DNA from: Thermothelomyces thermophilus ATCC 42464
Lineage: Eukaryota > Ascomycota > Sordariomycetes > Sordariales > Chaetomiaceae
DNA: 64,000 nucleotides
Direction of reading: 5' to 3'
Assembly: GCF_000226095.1 (NCBI RefSeq)
Contig: NC_016472.1
Location: forward strand, 5,394,001-5,458,000
The position numbers were made by a program, and so were the translations under genes. The notes beneath the pieces were generated by a model. It was given only the letters and a program-made list of their open reading frames with translations. It made no database searches and was not told the DNA's origin. Position 1 is the first letter of the stretch. The number at the start of each line of letters is the position of its first letter. Shown piece by piece: positions 45,569-57,304 of this stretch.

Positions 45569-47906
45569 TTACTTCTTGCCACGCCCCGGGTCGTACTTCT
45601 CTTTCCATATCCTGTTTTTTGCCCAAAAAATGTCGTCCTGATTAGTTTCGAATTCCGAAATAGCCGCTGCCAACAGCGTGGAACACAAACAACACAAAAA
45701 CAAAGAGGATTAGAGAGATGCTTCTTCACAACGTCACACCAAACGGTTGAGTCTGTTCGCCACGAGGGAAGCACGGCGCGGTCGTCAACGAACCACTCCA
45801 ACTTTGGCCGTCCACCCAATGAAGGCGAAGGCCGGAGAGGCCAAGTCGGAATTCGGCCGAATGAAGCAACCCGGGCGAGCCGCGGCGGCGGGCCGGAATC
45901 CCCCACCCCACTGGCGAGTCTCGGACGCTTGAGTGGACGGTTTGAAAGGAAGCAGCCAATGCAGAACCAGAGACCAAGAAAACAAGGTGAGCGCGGAGAG
46001 CCGGACACGACAAGCAACCTATCGCCTGCGCTGATGACAAAACGACAGGGGCGGTCGGCGAGTCATGGCGGGGGAAATCACTCGGTTACTGCTGCCGCTG
46101 CTGCTGTCCGGCGTGGCCGATGCGGCTAATAGGAGGAGAGAGAGAATGAGAGGTGGTTCTTACCAGGAGTTCCCGATGATCTTGTTTCCGTTCTGTTCGG
46201 CCAAACGATAGTACTTGGCCGCTGCGAACTGTTTTTTTGGTAATGTCTTAAGTCAGCCAACTTGCCAGCCAGTGAGAGAAGACAAGATGGAATCCTTAAA
46301 AAAAAGGGGGGGAGTAGTTCAAAGTCGTGATTCGTCCTCATAGAACCGCTCGGTTGATGCCCAATGTTCCGGATATAGTAGTGCCGACGCGGCCGTCCCA
46401 CGAACGGGAGGGGCGAGGGAGCGTGCTGCTGGTGCTCCGGACAACTGGCAAGCACCCAAGCACCCGAAAGATGCGTGTGGGCGAGATGCAGAGCAGGACA
46501 GACGGACAGATAGAGAGACTGACCTTGTCTTTTTTGGTCCCGAACCCTTCCAGGTAGCACCATGCCACTTCGTTCATGGCGTCTTGAGCGTGAAGATGGT
46601 GGTCAGAGTCAGGCGCCGAGACGCCGTGAAGTGGGTGACCTACCGGTGTCTCCTAGGTTTGCCGCCGTCTCGTAATACTGCGAGACTCGGTCGTCAGTGA
46701 TGAAGCCTTGGCAATCATTCAAGAGAGAGAGAGTGGGGGGAAGGGAGAGAGAGAGAAACAGAGGGTAACTCACCTGCTTCGCAGCGATTGGGTCCTTAGG
46801 AATCCCCCACCCGTGGCGGAAGCAATTGGCCAGCTCAAAGATGGCTAGGACGAGCTCGCCCTTGGCGGCGCCGCCCTTCTTGAGCCCCGCCTGCAGAGCA
46901 AGTTGCTCGATTTCGGCGGCATTGGACGCTGCGGCAGACAAGAAGGTCACGGCCTTGGCCGTATCCGGCTGGCAGCCCCATCCGTGTCTGGGATCACCGT
47001 CAGTGTCTAGTAGTAGTCTGGTGACGGGCATCGTGATTGGACAATTGCGTGATGGCGTAGCCACTCAACGGCCACACGGTGCGCTTCGGAGGATGACATT
47101 GGGCAACAGCGGCGCGCGTGCGCAAGCATTCCCCATGTGAACATTGGACGAACCCCCCTTACTCGTAAGCGGAGCGAGCGAACGTACCTCAGAGCAAGAC
47201 CATACAGCACCTGACTCAGCGGGTTGTTGGCCCCCTTAGGATCCGCCAGGCGGCCGAACAGGGCGGTAGACTCCTCTAGCCGCCCTGCCTCGTGCAATCG
47301 GATGGCCTCCTGGATATCGTCGTCGATCGCCTTGGACGAGACGGCCCTCGCTCGAGCCCCGGACGCGCCATCGCTCGACTCGTCAGCCAGTTGCAGCCGT
47401 GGGATGACGGGCGGCGTCGAACCGCGGACGGGACTGGGCGGGCGGCTGCGGCGCTTCTCGTTCTCGCGGGCTAGGATCGTGGCGCGCTTCTCCCATTGCG
47501 ACTCGGTCGCCTCCTTGTCCTCGGTGCCGTCCTCGGGCATTACAATCTCGGGCAGGTCCTGGGGCACGTTCTCGGAGCTGGAGGGGCTGCGGCTCAGGTG
47601 CAGGCGCTGGGACAGCCGGCGGGCGGTCGAGCTATGCTGGCTCGACGCGGAGGCGCTCCGGCTGCGGCTGCTGCGGAAGACATCGAGGCTGCGGCGCTGC
47701 CTGGAGCTCGAGTCCGACCTGGGGTCGGCGGACAGGAACTGGTTCGCGTCTTGGCCCGGGTCCCGTTGTGGACCGGCGCTCGGGGGGTAGATGACCTCGG
47801 CGCTGTGGGTGTCGGTGCGGATGAAGGTGAACTCGGGACTCGACGGGTTGGCGCCGGCCTCGTCCTCCGAGTCGTTCTTCTTCCTGAACTTTTCGCGGAG
47901 CCCCAT
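45569..47906 (-). CDS. Sel1-repeat protein, likely Nif1/Dsf2-like (377 aa, 6 exons)
   Basis: Exons 47906-47188, 46987-46774, 46677-46644, 46582-46524, 46228-46164 and 45611-45569 join in phase. The start MGLREKFRKKNDSEDE leads a disordered Ser/Arg-rich half with SP and RS motifs, probable phosphosites. From about residue 210 come Sel1/TPR-like helices: AIRLHEAGRLEESTALFGRL, LYGLALRHGWGCQPDTAKAV, ELANCFRHGWGIPKDPIAAK, YYETAANLGDTDAMNEVAWC, YLEGFGTKKDKFAAAKYYRL. The end is GNSWIWKEKYDPGRGKK. Fission yeast Nif1, an inhibitor of the Nim1 kinase, and yeast Dsf2 have this type of C-terminal Sel1 array; orthology is likely but not proven here. Intron 5 is 552 nt, far longer than others in the window; exon 3 is 34 nt. 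Confidence 0.82.
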
Positions 47907-48455
47907 GATTGTTGAGTTGCAGCGGAAAAAGAAATGCGGATTTGGTGGTTGTTGGAAGAAATAGTGAGAGTGAAAGAAAAGCACGATGAGCTGCCTTAGG
48001 GATGCTTGTGTGAGCGTCTCAGCGACTCTGCCGCAGCGAACGCCATGTTGGGCAGTTTCTCGTTAGCTCGCCGGCGACGCGGACTCGCGGAATTGGGATG
48101 CGTCGACTGGATTCGGCTTGGGAGCGGGGCAGTGCATATTTGGCGGGGTACGGAGTGCTGCTGAACGCCTTTTGTGATCCTCTATAGAGCATCCTTGATT
48201 AATTTGTGTCAGCCACTTTCATCTCCCTTCCCTGGCCGATCTGCCGAAACAAAAAATAAAGCTTCGTGCACGGCAATGTTGGTTTCTCAATAGAAAGATG
48301 TAGATTGAAGTTCATTCCGATCAGCTGAATGATGAAGAGCAGATCTCATGTGAACGAAACGAAACGTCCGAACATTCAGCAGGAGCACGACCTGCCCACC
48401 AGTGCCTGGTGTTCCCTACAGTGAAGAGAGCATAATCCGCATAGCAGGCCATGAA
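47907..48455. other. Upstream region of the Sel1-repeat gene, up to the tRNA
   Basis: 549 bases with no gene seen. It includes a near-copy (TACGGAGTG) of the recurrent 9-mer near 48149. Confidence 0.5.
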
Positions 48456-48550
48456 GCCCGATTAGCTCAGCTGGTTAGAGCGTCGTACTAATACCGGGTC
48501 CTCCAGTATATGGTATGCGAAGGTCAACAGTTCAATCCTGTTATTGGGCA
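48456..48550 (+). tRNA. tRNA-Ile(AAT) with a 21-nt intron
   Basis: The cloverleaf folds fully. The acceptor stem GCCCGAT pairs with ATTGGGC (one G-T), followed by discriminator A at 48550. The D arm is GCTC/GAGC around AGCTGGTTA. Anticodon stem TCGTA pairs with TGCGA. Loop CTAATA plus A has anticodon AAT at 48490-48492. The T arm is AACAG/CTGTT around TTCAATC. The intron is 48494-48514, between positions 37 and 38, the canonical site. Box A (TAGCTCAGCTGG) and box B (GTTCAATCC) are present. A TTTT terminator starts at 48554. The T stem is AT-richer than usual for this isoacceptor. Confidence 0.92.
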
Positions 48551-49164
48551 TTCATTTTATCTTTTGCCATGATTTCGGCTGCTCTGTCGCCTCGAGAATG
48601 ATGCAGGCTGCAGCTGAAAATTTTTGCAATTGCCTGGACGAGCAGACGTTACCTTACCTTTGTCCTCTTCGTAGGTTTGAGCGCCATAACTTTTCATGGG
48701 CGGTGCCTTCCTATTCTTGTATAGTAAGTCTCGATTACCTGATCGGGAAGGCACAAGCCATGTTGCACAGTGAATTATAGGCGATCGCCGTACGAAATTA
48801 CTACAGCAAATCATTCACTACGAGTATGGAACACGACTCGGAGGTAAGGTCAGGTCAAGTACTTACGGCTTTGTACAATACAGAAGTGCTTCACTGCGTG
48901 GGAGCCAGGTATTTTAGGTAAGTATATACCTTATCCAAACCAAGCCGCGACTTTCCATGGCCCTTCACAGAGCGTGACCAAGTCTCACCGAAGCAAACCG
49001 AAGCACACGAAGGCCCCCTAAGAGGTCCCCACTGCGTGAGATTGACCATGGAGGGCTTCCCTATAAAATAACAAAGGCCAAAGCCAGCGATGTCGCTGTC
49101 AGAATCCCAAAATACCTAGGAAATCTCTGAAATAGCTTAAGGGCGTCGGGCAGCACTTACACCC
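48551..49164. other. Intergenic DNA downstream of the tRNA
   Basis: About 600 bases with no recognised gene. Reads of moderate GC without conserved frames. Confidence 0.45.
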
Positions 49165-50972
49165 ACGAGCGCAAGATCGAGGTGCTGATAAATCTGCTCA
49201 ACTGCCGAGAACCCGACGCATGCGTAACTCGATTTCCCCGCCGGCGCATCGGCCAGTCATACGAGCGGGAGCGGATGTTATCGCACCGCATGGTCCGAGA
49301 GCCCAATGGCGCCTTTGTCAGATACCGCGCCCCTACTTACCGTGAGGCCTCCGTTTCCTGGAAGGTCCCTGTTTCGACGATTTAGAACTCGTAGGAGGCC
49401 CGGAAGAAGATGCTCGAAGGGACCGGCATCAAGTTGCCCGAGCCCGGCACCGAGGAAGAGCCTTCCGCAGCCCTCGCGGCGGAGGGACCCTTTCCGTAGC
49501 CGAACGCGGATGCCCAACCCACACTCCGGGCAACGGACGGCTGTCCGAGGAACGGCTCGAGCATGAAACGAGCAGCAGCAGCAGTAGCAGCAGCAGCAAC
49601 TCCAGAAACGAGGAGTCCCTGTGGCAGAGGGCGGCGGACCTCGGACAACAAACAACACTTTGCTACAGCTGGCCTTGCATCATTCCCGGAACTCGGACCC
49701 GGCCAAGGTTGGTAGCCAGAATAGTAGCCCCCCGTCTGCGGAACGGAAACCTTTTGCCGGACGAGAACAGCGCTTCCTCGTCCAATGCGAGAGAGACACG
49801 ATCAACTGCTGCCCAACCGGGACCGGTCATCTTCGCTAAAGGCCAGAACAGAGAGGTGGACGTGCCGCTCTTTCACCTGCCCCTGAACGCCCACCAGCTT
49901 TCTGCCCAGAGTATTATGTTGCTTTTTATGTCGGACTGCCGCCTGGGCCCATGCCTGGCCAACATTGTATACACCCTGGTGCCATACTACTTGTCATACA
50001 CTTGGACCAGAGCTCAGAAGTTGCTCCAATGAGCTATGTCTCCGTATCCCTAACCTACCCCCTATCTCCGGGCCCAAAGTCACCCCCTCCGTCCCCACTT
50101 GCAACATACATAGCAGGAGCCGTTTACTCTGGCCCCTTACGGGGACCGCCGAGGACCCAGTCACCTCCGTACCAAAGGCAGCCGGCGGTGCCACATGGCC
50201 CATACCCACATGCAACTTCCGGCCAGCGCCGATATCTCACGGAGCACGTTCCTTACAACGGCCGGGACTTTCTCTACGGCAGTTTGGCTACTCTTCACCA
50301 CCCCCGGGAGTCCCAATGCTGCCGTTCGGTCTGAACTTTGCCCTGGCTCTCCCAGCCCTTCTAGCCGTCAAGGCGTGGCTGGAAGCCACTTAGCACGCCC
50401 CATTCGGTCCCTACTTGGGTCCCAACGGCTACGTTGGCTCCTACGTCCCGCCAAACGAAGCTGCCAACCAGTGCTCACACCTATCTCCGCAAGCAGTCGC
50501 CGGTACTGCACGCCGAGGTGGACATCCGCTGACTTCAACTCTCCCAGTACTACGAACACTGGTGCAAGCCCCCCCCCCCCCCCCCCCCGGGTAACACCAC
50601 GTAATCTTGCAGTGCCATGGAGTTGTCCTGCTTCGGACCCATTGCAGAAACACCAGATAGCAACTGCCTCCCTAGCCCAGGCAAGGAAACTTAACGGAAT
50701 CGCCAGCACTACCCGCTCAGAGATGCGACATGCCCATGGAAACACCCGGGCATCCTTCCCTGAAGAGAGAAGTGGATGCAATAAAAATTTTGCAAGACAT
50801 GAACAGCGACCCATAAAAGCAAAAGTCACGGAGGAAAGGGTCGGCAGAGCATGCCACACCCATCTAGATCGATACCGAGCCCGTAGCGAGCGACATTGCC
50901 GTTGACGTAGTCGCCAACACGCCGGTCGGCTCGTTTGACTCCCTCTTTGACTCGACCGTATCAACGCCTGCT
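49165..50972 (+). pseudogene. Decayed protein gene: HTH-like N-terminal part, Pro/Gly-rich remainder
   Basis: Protein-like sequence recurs in changing plus-strand frames across 1.8 kb, interrupted by several stops and frame changes. The first part contains HERKIEVLINLLNCREPDAC, SYERERMLSHRMVREPNG and APTYREASVSWKVPVSTI. The last of these resembles the helix-turn-helix used by Pogo/Fot1-type DNA-binding domains. Next comes EARKKMLEGTGIKLPEPGTE. The remainder is Pro/Gly/Tyr-rich (FGPYLGPNGYVGSYVPPNEA) and a last coherent piece, SDIAVDVVANTPVGSFDSLF, runs to a stop near 50970. The interruptions are mainly of the C-to-T/G-to-A kind expected from repeat-induced point mutation, but that is inference. 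The family is unknown; it may be a host gene or part of a DNA transposon. Confidence 0.45.
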
Positions 50973-51528
50973 GCTTAGCCTCTCAGTACTTCGCCCTCTC
51001 CGGAGCACGCCGGAGAGCTGAAGTATAACCAGTAGAGCGAAGCAATTGTTTGCCGTGCCCATTTTTGAAAAGATACTTAGCTAACGTTCCTGGGAAACAC
51101 AAGTGGCATCGAGTCGAACATACCCAGTCATGATTACGTTCTGCTTCGACCCCGGTTAATGCCCCTAATCTTTCTAATATCATGCTGAGATGTCACTCTG
51201 CCGTGAGATCTTGGGCTCCATGTATGGGGAATTTGTGTACTTGCATGTTATTTCTTGTTTGGACGTTCGTCTTTACGAGATGAATATCTCTCTGCAATGG
51301 TCTCGGGTCGGTAGGACGAACATCAGTCAGAAGGAATTGAAATTCGTCTTTTTTTTTCCTCATCGCCCGGCCACCAAACACCAAACGTCAAATCACCGAG
51401 CCCGTCCCAATGTCGATCCTACATACCTACTACGTACAGCATCAAACACCGGCGAGAATCCCCCCCACACACACACCTCACACGTGGTGCGATCACCACC
51501 GCCCGCTTTGCCCACCCCAGGAGAACTC
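50973..51528. other. Intergenic DNA, DIP2 3' region
   Basis: No gene seen. Bases 51340-51528 (pyrimidine-rich on the plus strand) probably belong to the DIP2 3' UTR. Confidence 0.45.
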
Positions 51529-54503
51529 TCACGAAACATGGATGAACCCCCTCTTTCTTGCCCCGCTGATGGGACCCTGGTTCTCCTGCTCCCACTTCTC
51601 GTCCACGTACTCCTTGACGCTCTTCTCGCGCAGCTGCATGCCGACGACCTTGAGGGCGGCGATGTTGTAGCCCATCTCGTCCTTCTGCCTGCGGAGGGCG
51701 CGGCGCAGGTTGGCGCGGATGCCGTCGAGCATGGCGCGCATGGTCCGGCTGGCGACGATCTGCTTGTGGTGGGCCTTGAGCATGAAGAAGAGGATGCGGC
51801 AGGTGAGCGGGACGTTCATCTCGCGGCGGGCGAAGAGGTCGAGGAAGGTGAAGAGCATCGGGACGGCCGAGAAGGGGAGGACCAGGAGGGCGTCGTGCAG
51901 CGCGGCCGGCTTGATCTTCTGCAGCGTCGAGAGCACGTACGCCTCGGCCGAGACGTTGCCGAGCGCGACGAGGACGGGGTTGCGCTGCGGCGGCGCGACG
52001 GCCGGGTTGGCTTGGCGCGCCTCGCGCCACTGCTCGAGCGTGTTGAGGTCGGCCATGCCGAGCTCGAGCGCCTCGGCGATGCGCTCGCCCGCCTTGAGCG
52101 TCTCGACCGTCTGCTTCGACGCCGCCGCCACCTCCCGGTCCGCGTCCTGCTCGTCCGGGTCCTGCTCGAGGGAGGTGGTGAGGGTGGACTCGTAGAGCTC
52201 TTCGAGCTCCTTCTCGCGCTCTTCCTCGAGGAAGATCTGCTCGTCCGTCTCCTCCCAGACGCGGATGCTCTTGTCGTGGCTGGCGGAGACCAGGGCGGTG
52301 CCGCTGTGGCTGATGGCGAGCGCCCAGATCTCGCCGTGGTGACCGTCGATGCGCTGGATCTGCTCGAACTTGTCGCCGTCCCAGTACTTGATGGTGCGGT
52401 CCTTGCTGGCGCTGAAGAAGTGGTGGCCGTTGCCGTCCGAGTTGTGCGGGACGAAGACGACCTGCAGGATGCTGTCCTGGTGGCCGAAGAGCGCCTTGTG
52501 GCAGTCGCCGAAATCGAGACCCCAGATCCGGATGTTTTTGTCGGCCGAACTCGTCACGATGAGCTTGCTGTCGTACGAAATATCCATGCTGAGCACCGGC
52601 AGCTTGTGGCCGTAGAGGTTGAGGTACAGCTTCAGGGTGTCGACGAAGAACACCTTGACCGTACTGTCGAGGAGAGCGACGGCCAGCAGCCGGGCGTCGG
52701 GGGAGAACCGCAGGCTGAGAATGTCGTCCGATACCTTGAGGATCCTCGACTGGACCAGCTTGAGTTTGGGCGTTGTTCTTGTCGTGCCGAGGACCTGCTC
52801 CTGGACGATCTTGAAGTCCCAGAACTTGGCCGTCTTATCCGCGCCTCCTGTCACCACCGATTTCCCGTCCGGGTGGACTTGCAGCGACCAGATGGCGTGA
52901 CCATCGTGCGCGTTGACCGTCTCGAGCAATGCCGCCGAGGCAACGTCGTAGAGCTGGAGCTCTCCCTCCTTGGTACCCACGATCACCACCTTGTCGCCCG
53001 GGAGGAAAGCGCAGCAGAGCGCATAGCCGCACTCGAACGTCCTGACGCAGGTCTGCGTCTTGAGGTTCCAGATCTTTAGCGAGCCATTTGCGGCCGAGGC
53101 CAGCATCTTATCGTCAGAGCTGATCGCCAGGGACCGGATGTCTGTCCGGTGGCCTGGGAGCTCAATGGCCAGAGCCTTGCTGTAATCCGGCACATCGCTC
53201 TTTGACTTGAGCTTGTCTTTCCCGACAATCGTGTAGAGCTCGAGCAGGTTGTTCGTGGACCCAACCAGCAGTTGCAGATCCTTATTCCCCGGGTTGATGG
53301 CCCAGTCGACCGACCTGACCTTGCCCGTCGTCCGGACAATGACATGCTGGACAATGACGTCGGAGATCTCGGCCTGGGTGATATCCTCGGCCTTGCCCTC
53401 GGCATCGTCCATCTCCAGATCTCCGTCCGCCTTTTTCTCCTTTGCCAGTTTCTCCCTTTTCCTCCTCTTTTTCCTGGCGAGGCTCTTCTTGACCTCCGCC
53501 TCGTTTCGTATCCTCCAGATCTCAACCGATTTTTCCACCCCGTGCACCGCAAAGTAGTCGCGCCGCGGGTGGAATATCACCTCGGCCGCCCTCTCCTTGC
53601 TGCTCCGGTGTAACGTGCCCCTGGGGCGGAGGAAGTTGACAGATTGCGAGAGGTCGACCTTTCGCGCCGAGGAAGCCAGCGCCTCCACGTCCAGCGCCCA
53701 CACCGTCATCTCACCGTCGTTCCCGGCCGTGACACACCCGCTGAAGTCTGGGGTCACACCCAGGGCCCAGCACTCCCCGTTGGTCTGCGCAACATGCGTC
53801 TCGATGCAGTGGCGAGAAGTCAGGTCCCAGAGCTTGATCAGCGCATCCTTTCCGGTGGTCAGCAGAAACCCTTCCGCCGCCTCTGTGTCGACGGCCATCA
53901 GAGCCTGCTCCTCCTCGCCCTCTCCCTGCACTATCGGGTCCGGCTCAATAAAGTGCAGCCCGGTGACTTGATCCTTGTGTCCACGCAGCTTGTACTGGCC
54001 CACCTCGGCGACGAGATCCCACACGATGATATCGGTGTCCTTGGCGCCGCTCGCGAGGCGCACGCCGGTCTTGTCGAAGGCGAGGGTGGTGATGGCCGAC
54101 TTATGCCCATTGAAGCTCACCATCGAGGTGGCAATCTTGCTGTCCCAGAGACGTATGCTACCATCCTCGTAGCCCACGGCGAACACGTCGGGATCGGTCC
54201 GGCTCTGGGCGATGGCCGTCACATTGGCCTTGCAGCTCTCATCCCGCCAGCGACTGAGCAGCTCGCCCTTCTTGATGTCCCACACTAGAACCTCCTCATT
54301 GGCGGCGACGATGGCCTGGCCAGCGCCGGTGCCCGCCTTTCCCCGAGACGTCCAGACGAGGTTCGAGTTGCTTGATACGACGACGCCAAAGGACTTGGAG
54401 GGCTCGAATTTGCTGGAGGAGCGGAAGAGTTAACACGGTGGTGCATGCAAGGGAGGCGTTTGCCCTAGGGACCGTCTGCGACTCACAGATAGGATTTTAC
54501 CAT
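51529..54503 (-). CDS. DIP2: SSU processome WD40 protein Dip2/Utp12 (WDR3), 966 aa, 2 exons
   Basis: Exons 54503-54487 (17 nt, MVKSY plus two bases) and 54412-51529; the intron is 74 nt. Utp12 belongs to the UTP-B subcomplex of the U3-containing small-subunit processome in the nucleolus. The joined start MVKSYLKFEPSKSFGVV is the family N terminus. Two seven-bladed propellers follow, seen as repeated GH...D...IRLWD units (GYEDGSIRLWDSKIATSM, FNGHKSAITTLAFDKTG, HDKSIRVWEETDEQIFLEEE). After a linker comes the helical Utp12 C-terminal domain (LSTLQKIKPAALHDALLVLP through ALRRQKDEMGYNIAALKVVG), ending ARKRGFIHVS. Yeast Dip2 has 943 residues. A highly charged Lys-rich insert (KKSLARKKRRKREKLAKEKK) lies near residue 330. 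Divergent from ARPC2. Confidence 0.96.
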
Positions 54504-54955
54504 GGTGGCGGCCGGGCACTGGCAGGTACTTGCACGGCGACTGCGAATCCCGTGTCGGTTTCGCTCTCAATGCGTCGGTGTTTCCGACTCGGGTGGGATG
54601 TTTCTTACAACTTTTTTTGGCGGTGATAAGATAAGGTAAGAAAGAGTGCTGCTGGAATTGACGGGGGGTTGGGTGTGGGCGCTGGAGCACGAGCCACACA
54701 CAGCCTGACAGCCTGGCTGGCAGTTGAGATGCGGGGCAGGTCCCAGGGGCAAGGGTCATTCACTGCATGACGAACTTGGGCCCGGCTTGGGCTGTGCTTT
54801 TCCTTCTCCGGGCTGCTGCCGCAACGTCAGCTCCCCCCGTCCCTCTCTCCTGGTTGCGGCCCCACCACAGCTCGCCGACAACCACCACCGCCCATCACGC
54901 CGACTGTTCGACGACATCCCGCGGGCAAAGCCATTGAATCGAGCGACCACTCAAG
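54504..54955. promoter_or_regulatory. Divergent DIP2/ARPC2 promoter region
   Basis: 452 bases separate the two ATGs, so both genes must be driven from this interval. I see no CACGTG here, unlike several other promoters in the window. Confidence 0.5.
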
Positions 54956-56231
54956 ATGCTGCTGCTAGACTACCAGAACGTGCTGATACAGTCGGTGCTC
55001 ACGGAGCGCTTCTCCGGGTGAGTGCGTTCCGTTCCTGCTGCACCGCGCCGACGACTGCCCCTCAGACCTCTGGCCTCTAATCTCTAACCCTCTTCTGCCT
55101 ATTGCTACCAGAGCGCCGCCCGTGTCCATCGACCAGACCGTCTCCGATTTTGACGGCGTCATCTTCCACATATCCACCCCCGAGTCAAAGACCAAGATCC
55201 TGGTTTCGATCCAGATCCGTTGCTTCCAAGACCTGCTGCGTTACGGCGCCGCAGAGGTGCTCAACCGCGAGTACGGGCCCTATGTTGTCCCGCCGGAACC
55301 GGGCTTTGACTTCTCCATCCTCGTCGACCTGGAGAATTTGCCGGCCGAGCAGGGTTAGTCGGCTCCCCATCCCAGCGCACCCCGTGCACTTTAACTGAGA
55401 GTGGGGGGTTTGCAGAGGCACGAGACGAGCTGGTCAAGAAGATTGCGCTTCTCAAGCGCAATGCCATGGCCGCTCCGTTTGAGCAGGCGTACCAAGAGCA
55501 CTACCAGCTGAAGCAGGAAGCCGCCAAGTTTTCCTCGGAGGAGGCGCCCCAGGGAGTACGCGAAGGCGGCGAGGTCAAGGCGATTCACTACCGCGAGGAG
55601 GAGGCCATCTACGTCAAGGCGAGCCACGACCGCGTCACAGTCATCTTTAGCACCATCTTCAGGGAAGAGACCGACCGCGTGTTTGGCAAGGTGTTCATCC
55701 AGGAGTTCGTCGACGCCCGCCGGCGGGCCATCCAGAACGCCCCCCAGGTGCTGTTCCGCAACGACCCGCCGCTCGAGCTCCAGGGCGTGCCGGGCGTCAA
55801 GAACACTGGAACCGGCGAGATCGGCTACGTTACGTTTGGTATGTCAGCTCGTGCGGTGCAGTGTTTGTGGTCGGGGGTATTAACAGTGCCAGTCCTCTTC
55901 CCCCGACACCTCACGCCTCAGCGGATGCCCGAAGTCATCTCGCACATCCAGACCTTCCGCGACTACTTCCACTATCACATCAAGGCGTCCAAGGTACGCT
56001 CCCCACCTTTTGGTTGGACGGCTGGACGAGGCAGGACCTAATCGAAGCAGGCATATATTCACTCCCGCATGAGACGGCGGACGGCCGACTTCCTCCAAGG
56101 TGAGCATCCTGCAGCTTATGGCGACCCGCCGGAACTAACGCCGTTCCACAGTTCTCCGCAGGGCCAGGCCAGACAACGAGGAGAAGGAGCGCAAGACAGC
56201 GAGCGGAAGGACGTTCAAGGTGGGCGCCTGA
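54956..56231 (+). CDS. ARPC2: Arp2/3 complex subunit 2 (p34/Arc35), 318 aa, 6 exons
   Basis: Exons 54956-55017, 55112-55353, 55416-55838, 55893-55993, 56051-56099 and 56152-56231 join in phase. ARPC2 with ARPC4 forms the core scaffold of the Arp2/3 complex, which nucleates branched actin at endocytic patches. The protein starts MLLLDYQNVLIQSVLTERFS. It contains PVSIDQTVSDFDGVIFHIST, RYGAAEVLNREYGPYVVPPE and FDFSILVDLENLPAEQ. Then come IYVKASHDRVTVIFSTIFRE, DRVFGKVFIQEFVDARRR, GYVTFVLFPRHLTPQRMPEV and HYHIKASKAYIHSRMRRRTA, with end FLQVLRRARPDNEEKERK. The length matches the family (300-340). Convergent with the monooxygenase gene, 385 bases between stops. Confidence 0.96.
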
Positions 56232-56616
56232 GAAGAAAGGTCTTGGGAAAGCATGTCTAGACCAGAAACAACGAATGGACGCAAGCTAGTCCCCTGACCA
56301 ATATACAACAAACAGCACATATGATCTCTGGCAGGCGAACCAGTCGCAAGGGCGATTTGTGTTTCCTTTTGAGAGAAAGAACCACAGCCATTTTGTTCGC
56401 AACTGGTATCGCACACTCCACACACTTAAGACGAAGGAACAAGAACAGAATCAAGAAAGGAAGAAAGAAAGAGCGCTCTTGATTGCAAACAGATGTCATG
56501 CCAACTTGCCAGCATTTTTTTTTATTTTTTTGGCAGACGACATCATGACCGGTACATACATAGACGACTCATCGGACACGTGCACACACACCGAAACCCA
56601 GCACCAGCACACACCC
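56232..56616. other. Convergent 3' region between ARPC2 and the monooxygenase gene
   Basis: 385 bases holding both 3' ends. No gene seen. Confidence 0.5.
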
Positions 56617-57273
56617 CTAGTAGCACCACGGCCTAGCCTTGAATCTCGCATTCTCCTCGGGCCGCCCCTCGAGCGGCACTTGGACCTCGTCCGGGTTGAT
56701 GTACCAGGACGGGTCGCCCTCGACCTGGGTGACGCTCCTCCCGTTGCCCAGCCACCTCAGCCCGTTCCTCCGGCCGGCGTCGTCGACCGGCTCGTACACC
56801 CAGTCCTCCCACCGGGGCGCGCGGAGGGCCTCGAGCGCGTGGAGGGTGGAGCCGGGCCAGAGGCCGACCACCTTGTCGCCGCGCCGGTACCAGCTGCGGC
56901 AGTCGTCCATGTAGACGGTGTCGCGGAAGTAGGCGTCGACGTACTCGACAAAGTCGCGCACGCGCTCCGGCCGCGGCTCGGCCGACGCGTAGTCCTCGCG
57001 CTGCAGTTTGCGGACCACCGCCAGGATGTAGTCGGCCTCGGCCTCGAGGATGCGCGTCAGGCTGCCGAACCCGATCGCCGAGTTGGGCCCGAACATGATG
57101 AGCATGTTCGGGAACCCGTCCACGGCCACCGACAGGTACGACTCGGCCCGCCCCGCCCACCGCTCCGCCAGCGACAGGCCCCCGCGCCCCAGCACCGCGA
57201 ACGGCGGCGCCGACGAGACGCGGTACCCCGTCGCGCAGATCAGCACGTCGAGCTGGTGCGTCTCGGTCTCGGC

Positions 57274-57304
<31 letters not shown>

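Noticed and set aside
49560-49590. AGC-rich stretch as coding polySer/polyAla
   Set aside because: It lies inside the decayed gene region and is probably a plain trinucleotide repeat.
51190-53079. 629-codon plus-strand open frame over DIP2
   Set aside because: It lies antisense to the WD40 repeats and its sequence (long Val/Leu/Glu/Asp-rich runs) is the mirror of the real gene.
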